Shown here piece by piece: positions 58,329-64,000 of a DNA stretch of 64,000 bases; position 1 is the first letter of the stretch; each line of letters begins with the position of its first letter. Position numbers and translations under genes: made by a program. The notes beneath the pieces are model-generated. The model had not been told where the DNA came from. It saw only the letters and a program-made list of their open reading frames with translations, and did not search any database. Origin of the DNA: Silurus meridionalis (taxonomy: Eukaryota; Chordata; Actinopteri; Siluriformes; Siluridae); contig NC_060887.1 of the NCBI RefSeq assembly GCF_014805685.1, forward strand, positions 34,653,963 to 34,717,962, written 5' to 3'.

Positions 58329-59014
58329 GACAGTGTTCGGGGCTCAGACACATTCTCCTAGTTTAAGTGCAGATTAAAAACATATCTTTTAAGCAAAGCC
58401 TACACATAACACACATCACATCATAACCTTGTGCTCCAGTACATCTGATCAAATGCACATTATCAACTTGTGCTGTTAATATCATGAACAGCCTCTATGC
58501 TAATTCCTCTCCACTGCTTCTCTTTATCTACTCATCCCGAGGTATTTTAAGATTGCTCCAGCCCCAGTCTCGTCCCACCTCAGGAAGATTATAGACCTTT
58601 TAAAGAAGTAGATGCCGACCGCACAAACATCACGAACCATCGAGACGTACTACTGCCAATTAGATCCAAACTCATTTGGAGTTTGGACACTAGACCTCCT
58701 TCAGTGTTTAAAGGCTCTGGCATAGAGAAGCTGGTGTTGGATCTCCAGTTCTGTATTGTTTAAAGATTTATAATCACACTCTTGATGTCACCCAAATAAG
58801 GATGGTTCCCCTTTTGAGTCTGGATACTTTCAAGGTTTCTTCCTCATAACATCTAAGGGAGTTTTTCCTTGCCACAGTTGCCATGGCTGCTCATAAGGGA
58901 TAAATACACATCGCTCACCTTAACTTTTAAAAATTCTGTAAAGCTGCTTTGAGACAATGTCTGATGTGAAAAGCGCTATAGAAATAAAACTGACCTGACT
59001 TGACTTGACTTGAC
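58329..59014 (+). mobile_element. L2-type LINE 3' end inserted in the gypsy leader
   Basis: Plus strand frame DSVRGSDTFS, a stop, FKCRLKTYLLSKAYT and a stop corresponds to the C-terminus at 36028-36120. The 3' UTR ends in AATTCTGTAAAGCTGCTTTG, AAAGCGCTATAGAAATAAAA and TGACTTGACTTGACTTGACA. ACAGTC on both sides may be a short target duplication. The copy has one internal stop and starts 5'-truncated. Confidence 0.85.
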
Positions 59015-59115
59015 AGTCATGGTCACAAGCAAGGTTTGATACACAACACAGCCAATCCATGAAGCAAACACTGTCTAATAACACAAAGAACAAAGAGAGT
59101 AGACAAGAAACTGAA
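59015..59115 (-). repeat. Gypsy leader, second part, after the L2 insertion
   Basis: GTCACAAGCAAGGTTTGATA, CCAATCCATGAAGCAAACAC and AACAAAGAGAGTAGACAAGA continue the leader match with 54840-54930. Confidence 0.75.
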
Positions 59116-59149
59116 GCAAAAGTTGTCTTGGTATGCACTAGAATAGACT

Positions 59150-59440
59150 GGTAATTATGCAGGCTGAAGTTTTGGCTTGCACAGTGTAGGGTTGTAAGCA
59201 TTTTCAGGTGTTTCAGTGAGGATAAACAATAATAAAAAAAAGAATAAAAAAAACAGTATTGACATAGAACGATTTAAAATATTTAAAAAGTGACATACTC
59301 ACTGTTGAACAGTTTAATGATAATGAGACCAAAGCCAGCTAACAACAAATGCCGGGTAAAAAATATGCCTTTATTATTAAAGAATTTCTATTTCCCACTA
59401 TCCATATAAGTATACAAATCTTAAGTTATATTATTTAGTT
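59150..59440. repeat. Possible old gypsy LTR, or flank duplication (right member)
   Basis: Right-hand partner of 54395-54690, same block order and spacing. Confidence 0.5.
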
Positions 59441-59869
59441 TAAAGTTTTAAATGTATATGTAATGAGTGGCCTTAAGGTCAATTTCTGTACTTTTTTTAA
59501 AAGTATTATGCCTGGAAATACAATTAGATACATTTATTTTAAGATTGTAGGGCATTTGATAATGTTGTTATCCTTGTAATAGCTATAGTATTATTTGATG
59601 GTTCAGTGTTTTATTTGGTACTTACTCATTTTCACCAAGTGCTTTAAAGGTTGTACCACACACCTACCCAGTGACAATAGCTCATTATTTGTCTGTGCAG
59701 GATATGTCTGTATGGAAGGAATGACAATAAGAATTGACTTTTGTTATCAGCCTGTATTCAGAACTCTCTTTCCAAAGATAACAGGTCCTGATCTGTGTAT
59801 ACAGCAAATAATTTGAAAGATATTCATATTAGACATATTTTTGGATGTAATACAATATGAGTTAGCTAA
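59441..59869. other. No gene recognised
   Basis: AT-rich spacer. AGGATATGTCTGTATGGAAG followed by GAATGACAATAAGAATTGAC at 59699-59737 resembles a LINE 3' tail, too short to assign. Confidence 0.4.
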
Positions 59870-60300
59870 ACAGACTTCACCTACTTTACATTTCAGACAG
59901 ACACTAACAGGCCACACCCCCTTAATTGGAACTGTCAGACAGTCAGAGCTCACAAATGTTTTATTTGAAACTGACAGACACATATAGGCCACATGCCATT
60001 CATTAAAATTGACATAGAAACCACACCTCTTTTCTGTAAACTGACAGATAAAGTGGCCACACCTCCTTAACTGGAACTGGCATACACACAAGCCACACAT
60101 TGTTAATTTAATCTGTACAGCCCAGAGGTCAAACCTTCTTAATTGGATCTGGTGAAACACAGAGGACACACCTTTTTTACTGGCACTGACAGATACAGAC
60201 CACAACTCACTGTACTGGAATCGACAGATACCTACAGACCACACCTGTGAAACTGACAGGAACAAGCAGCACACCTCTTTTATTGGAACTGCTAGACCCC
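59870..60300. repeat. Degenerate minisatellite, unit about 43 bp
   Basis: About ten imperfect units of the form GGCCACACCTCCTTAATTGG followed by AACTGACAGACACA. Good examples begin at 59919, 60053 and 60160. The spacing varies from about 33 to 65 bases. The minus strand stays open for about 175 codons across it with a repeated CQFQLRRCG-like peptide, which is most likely a by-product. Confidence 0.85.
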
Positions 60301-60302
60301 AC

Positions 60303-60440
60303 CTTATTTTTGGTCAAGTCAAGACTATGTCTGTTGTGAAAAGCGCTATAGAAATAAACTTGACTTGAAACTTGAGAAGCAGTGGAGAGGAATTAGCATA
60401 GCCGCTGTTCACGATATTAACAAACACAAGTTGATAATGT
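60303..60440. repeat. Two L2 fragments in opposite orientation
   Basis: ACTATGTCTGTTGTGAAAAG followed by CGCTATAGAAATAAACTTGA (60318-60360) is a plus-oriented L2 tail. GAAGCAGTGGAGAGGAATTA with GCATAGCCGCTGTTCACGAT (60375-60440) matches 35917-35955 and so is minus-oriented. They join tail to tail. Confidence 0.7.
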
Positions 60441-61101
60441 GAGATAAATCTTACTTTCTTACGAGTTGGTTTTAACTGATTTAAACCACAAATTCAAGTC
60501 ATTGTGGTGACGCAGATTAATCAAAATAATATTTACCCACCAATTTTATGTATAATTCACTACACTTACCAAATTATACCATCCTTTCAACAAAATCAGA
60601 GCATATTTTCTCAAACACACTGCCTCATTTATTTGATTGTCCCATTTTTCCAAAGCCTTTTCCTCTGCTTCTAAAATCGCATTCAAAATGTTTTCTATCA
60701 ATTTATCCTCTAATGTATAAAACCTTTATTCTCTTATTTAAAAGTATTCTCCCAACATGATCTTACATTTCATAACATGTTGTATAGCATTCTATCATTT
60801 GGTTAGAATTAGCAGCCAAGCCTTTTTTTATTACTATAGCAGTGGGAGTGTGGTTAAGCACACATTAGGGGCAGCAAAGAAGTTATTGAGAATGAGAATG
60901 TTAAGAGTGAGTGTATGGTCAATGAAAGCTTTTTTATTAATTATTATTTTTTATAAATATTTCTGCCTATGCCAGTTTCCTGCACTTGTTTCAGTTGCTA
61001 AATTAAATTAAGGTAAGCTCGACACTGACTGCATTATGGTGAGTTGAGTTACATATTCATTATATATGTAACAATTAAATCATATAATATGTATACTAGT
61101 A
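60441..61101. other. No gene; flank shared with 63060-63250
   Basis: AT-rich spacer. 61015-61101 is similar to 63130-63250 (see findings). Confidence 0.5.
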
Positions 61102-61946
61102 CAACCCCAATTCCAAAAAATTGGGACACTGTGTAAAATGTAAATAAACATAGAATGCAATGATTTGAAATATAAAACCATAAACCTAAATTCTATTCAC
61201 AATAAAACAAAAAAATAAGCATATCAAATGTTTACAGTAAACTGAAAATATATACCATCTTAAGGAAAAAAATAACATCATTTTGAATTTTGTTGCTGCA
61301 ACAGGTCTCAAAAAAGTTGGAACCATGTTTACCACTGTGTAGCATTGTGTCTTCTGTCTGTATACATTTGGGAACTGATAAGGCAGTTGTTGAAGAAAGA
61401 GAAGTGTTGTCTAATACAGGATTCTAGCTGCTCAACAGTTTTGGTTGTCCTTTTTTGTGTTTTTCATTTCATCCACTATTGATTTTCACCCTTGTCCATT
61501 GTGCACAGAGATTCCCCAGAAACTCTCGATGATATGTACTGTAAATGATCAGATATTTAAATGTTTTGCAATTTTATCTTTCCTCTAAAAGCTCTGCCCA
61601 TCTTTACTTCTGAGAGACTCTGCCTCTCAAAAATACATTCTTTATACCCATTCATCTCACTGAACTGTTACTGATTAACCAAATTAGTTGCAAAATGTTT
61701 AATCTTAATAACACATACATTTTCCAGACTTTTGTTGCCTCCATCCAAACTTTTTTGAGACGTGTTGCGGCTAATTCAATATTATATTGTTTTTCTTAAA
61801 ATAGTACATTTACTCAGTTTAAGCATGTGATGTGTTTTCTATGTTCTGATTTGTATCAAATATAGGTTTATAAAATTTGCAAATCTTTGCATTCTGTTTT
61901 TGTTCTCATTTTACACAGTATCCCAACTTATTTAAAACTGGGGTTG
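61102..61946 (-). mobile_element. Tc1-derived non-autonomous element, TA-flanked
   Basis: A TA precedes (61100-61101) and follows (61947-61948) the element. The ends CAACCCCAATTCCAAAAAAT and AACTTATTTAAAACTGGGGT are parts of an inverted repeat of about 70 bp. The minus strand keeps the transposase C-terminus (KTVEQLESCIRQ at about 61440-61400, and NATQW before a stop near 61340-61325), which matches the 1515 family. The catalytic core is deleted. Confidence 0.88.
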
Positions 61947-61999
61947 TAATATGATATGCAGGTTATTGTGTTACTTTTATGTGCAGGATGCCCTACCAC

Positions 62000-62085
62000 C
62001 ATGGAAGAATTCTTGAGTGAAAAAGTCTTTTGTGAAACTAGTCCGTGGTGCAAAAAAGGTTGGGGACTGCTTCTCTATGTGGTGC
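62000..62085. repeat. Possible hAT-type terminal fragment
   Basis: TTTTGTGAAACTAGTCCGTG and GTGCAAAAAAGGTTGGGGAC resemble the end of a widespread hAT family. No partner end was found. Confidence 0.4.
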
Positions 62086-62599
62086 AGTCTGAAAGGAAAC
62101 ATTTGCCTGAAGCGGAAAGACACTTTGTAAAACTAAAAAAACCAACATGGTATCTTTTATAATTCAATGCTTTTTTTTATATCTAAAAAAGTCCAGCTAT
62201 CACAATCACATTAGCTTTGTGGTCTGGGACAAAAGCTATCCTTCACTACCGTCATTCCTCCTGCTCAAACAGAACAGGGTACCTTATTATTATGAAACAA
62301 AATCTATCCATTTTACCTTTCTATATTCAGATTTTAAAAGATTAAATACACGTGAGGTCAAGCTGCTTTGTTTTTGCAGGAGCAAGTCAATCTTTCTGTT
62401 CTGATATTCACTTCGAGTTCAGACTTCGTGACTTCGATTTCAGTGGCTACAGTACAGACATATTTATTTCTGTTTTTTAATATTGTCTGGCTTTTATATT
62501 CATATTGTAAATATTTGACCATATTATTGAGACTGGTCCTTAATACAAAGGCAAGTGCACAGATCCAATATCTTTAGCAGGGTCAGGAAGAGTCTGAAA
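62086..62599. other. No gene recognised
   Basis: AT-rich sequence with short open frames without domains. Confidence 0.4.
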
Positions 62600-62790
62600 A
62601 GTCTCAACCACTGCTCGACTGGTTCTACCATCTCTCAGGGTACAAGGGAGGCATACTTCCAGATTTCTCTCCTTTCTGGCACCAAGGTTGTGAAATTAAC
62701 TTCCACTTGATGTCTGAAGCAGTCTTTAAATTAAATCTTAAGTCCTACAATTTCCAATGGTTCTTAAGTTAGCATTCCTGGATTCAAAAA
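62600..62790 (+). pseudogene. LINE ORF2 C-terminal fragment
   Basis: In one frame: LSFLAPRL, stop, N, stop, LPLDV. This is the A-P-x-L-W-N-x-L-P block found at the end of L2/Rex-like ORF2, with the tryptophan and the residue after asparagine turned into stops. TTTAAATTAAATCTTAAGTC follows as the decayed F-K-x-x-L-K-x-Y segment. Confidence 0.55.
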
Positions 62791-62837
62791 AGACTGACAG
62801 TATTCTAAGTCCCAATGAACCAGTGTCAGAATTTATT

Positions 62838-62995
62838 TACATTTACAGCATTTGGCAGACACCCTTATCCAACAACTAAGCAGCTATAAGGATAAGGGCC
62901 TTGCTCAGAGGCCAAGAAGTGGTGTGGCTGGGATTCAAACACATGACCTTTAGAGCCAAAGTCTAATAATTTAACCACTAGGCTACCACCTCCCT
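62838..62995 (-). repeat. tRNA-derived SINE, type B, copy B4
   Basis: The plus strand has ACATTTACAGCATTTGGCAG, ACACCCTTATCCAACAACTA, GGGCCTTGCTCAGAGGCCAA, GGGATTCAAACACATGACC and TTAACCACTAGGCTACCACC. Best preserved B copy. Confidence 0.85.
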
Positions 62996-63169
62996 GTTTA
63001 TTTAATACTGTTTATTTTTCTTTCTATTTTATTGATGTTTGTGGCCTGCAGGTTTTTTTTTTAAAAATGGCAAAGTTTTTGCACTTGAAACAGTTGCAGT
63101 CGTTTTTCTATAATATTGATTAATTAAGCTGCCAATGATTCTGCATTATGATGAGTTGAGTTACATTTT

Positions 63170-63173
<4 letters not shown>

Positions 63174-63222
<49 letters not shown>
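63174..63222. repeat. (AT)n microsatellite
   Basis: About 24 AT units. Confidence 0.97.
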
Positions 63223-63224
<2 letters not shown>

Positions 63225-63250
63225 ATTAATTTATATAATTATGTATACTA

Positions 63251-63370
63251 GTACAACCCCAATTCGAAAGAAATTGTGACAATGTGTAAAAAGTAAATTA
63301 AAACTGAATGCAAGCTCATAAACCCATATTCTATTCAGAATAAAAAAAAAAAAAGAAATAAACATATAAA
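63251..63370 (+). mobile_element. Tc1 terminal fragment of the 61102 family
   Basis: TA then CAACCCCAATTCGAAAGAAA, TGTGACAATGTGTAAAAAG and GCAAGCTCATAAACCCATAT follow the left end of 61102. The copy stops after about 120 bases at an A run and a SINE. Confidence 0.8.
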
Positions 63371-63384
63371 ATGTTGAAACTGAG

Positions 63385-63560
63385 CAGCTATGAGGTTAAA
63401 TGCCTTGCTAACGGGCCCAGGAGTGGCTGGGATTTGAACTTATAACCATCAGAGCCAAAGTCTAATGCCTTAACCACTAAGCTTACACATCTCTATTTAT
63501 CAATGAAAGCACTTTATAAGTCGCTCTGGATCACGGCCAAGTGCAGTAAATGTCAATTAA
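63385..63560 (-). repeat. tRNA-derived SINE, type B, copy B5, with an opposed tail scrap
   Basis: The plus strand shows GAGCAGCTATGAGGTTAAAT, GCCTTGCTAACGGGCCCAGG, GGGATTTGAACTTATAACC and CTTAACCACTAAGCTTAC. It is followed at 63505-63550 by CACTTTATAAGTCGCTCTGG, which is a B tail in plus orientation. Confidence 0.75.
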
Positions 63561-63564
63561 ACAT

Positions 63565-63720
63565 AGAAGAACAAAGTAAATGTAATCTGTTACTTTTTTC
63601 TGAAGTATTTCAATTTGGGGAGACTTTTACTTTCACTTGACTACATTTATAAGTCAAATATTTTACGTTTTACTCAACAACATTTAGCAAAATCGGATTT
63701 GAAGTGTGCACCCACCACCC
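63565..63720. repeat. Fragment of the 11700-13175 type DNA element
   Basis: TAATCTGTTACTTTTTTCTG, GACTTTTACTTTCACTTGAC and TATTTTACGTTTTACTCAAC have the same TTTTACT-rich wording as the host element at 11700-13175. No ends could be set. Confidence 0.4.
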
Positions 63721-64000
63721 AGAGAAGTTCTCACTCATAAGGAGAGGCGAGGGTTGGGTAAAGTCACGGCATTAAGAAGAGCTGAATCCGAAATTGAAAT
63801 GATGGACTTAAAAAGGTCAAAAAAGACAAAAAAAAGGTCTTAACTCTCAATTCAGAAAAAAAGAATAAAGGGGTAGGGGGGAAACGTGCAAGATACAGGT
63901 GTGTATGCAACTCTATCACTCATCTCTTGTAATGATGATAGTATTGACTAAAAACTGTATGTCATTAAAGTTATGCTGAGTTCTTCAGTTTCCTGGGGAA
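63721..64000. other. No feature recognised
   Basis: Mixed, purine-rich sequence to the end of the window. Confidence 0.5.

Noticed and set aside
59747..60274. Cys-rich protein gene of 175 codons
   Set aside because: It follows a degenerate minisatellite; no domain, no start context, and unit lengths vary.

Overview
This looks like intergenic, repeat-packed DNA from a bony fish. No exon chain of a host protein-coding gene could be supported on either strand. Evidence for a teleost is the mix of repeats: several Tc1-like transposon families, Mermaid/V-SINE-like SINEs, a tRNA-Glu-derived SINE, L2-type LINE ends with CTTGA-type tails, a DIRS-like gag, a chromodomain Ty3/gypsy element, and very dense di- and tetranucleotide microsatellites. 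The SINE set resembles that of ostariophysan fishes such as catfish, but this is recognition from memory and not a database match.

Layout. 1-1.5 kb: decayed DIRS-like gag (minus) and a DIRS-like terminal segment. 1.5-3.1 kb: Tc1 element with a broken DD34E transposase ending in an (AT)n array. 4.4-9.5 kb: L2 3' end, SINEs and Tc1 remnants; a GC-richer island at 6.69-7.01 kb has splice-like borders. 11.7-13.2 kb: one DNA transposon nested in another. 14-17 kb: a second Tc1 copy, a Tc1 fragment and a LINE reverse-transcriptase scrap. 18-22.4 kb: microsatellites. 22.4-30 kb: Tc1 and L2 remnants, SINEs, a young-looking 551 bp Tc1 MITE and a 32 bp perfect palindrome. 32-32.7 kb: a roughly 250-bp-unit minisatellite. 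34-41.9 kb: SINEs, L2, RTE-like and L1/Tx1-like LINE ends, a mariner fragment and two strong hairpins. 45-50 kb: CATC/CA/AT arrays and Tc1 MITEs. 54.4-59.4 kb: a wrecked Ty3/gypsy element (minus) with two LINE insertions. 59.9-60.3 kb: a minisatellite of roughly 43 bp units. 61-63.7 kb: a Tc1-derived MITE and a partial second copy with shared flanks.

No element appears able to move by itself: every recognisable transposase, integrase or reverse transcriptase carries stops, frameshifts or lost catalytic residues. Non-autonomous elements (SINEs, MITEs) depend on enzymes supplied elsewhere in the genome. The tRNA-Glu SINE shares its 3' end with RTE-like LINE fragments in this same window, which suggests a LINE-SINE partnership.

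Between the repeats lie islands of mixed, non-repetitive sequence (about 3.6-4.0, 6.7-7.0, 10.5-11.0, 17.5-17.8, 21.1-21.4, 24.1-24.5, 44.0-44.3, 47.9-48.1 and 52.4-52.9 kb). They could be conserved non-coding elements of a gene desert, but this cannot be tested from one sequence. I did not find a convincing new biological system. The most unusual items are the foldback structures, the rearranged gypsy locus, and the palindrome that matches a heat-shock-element pattern.
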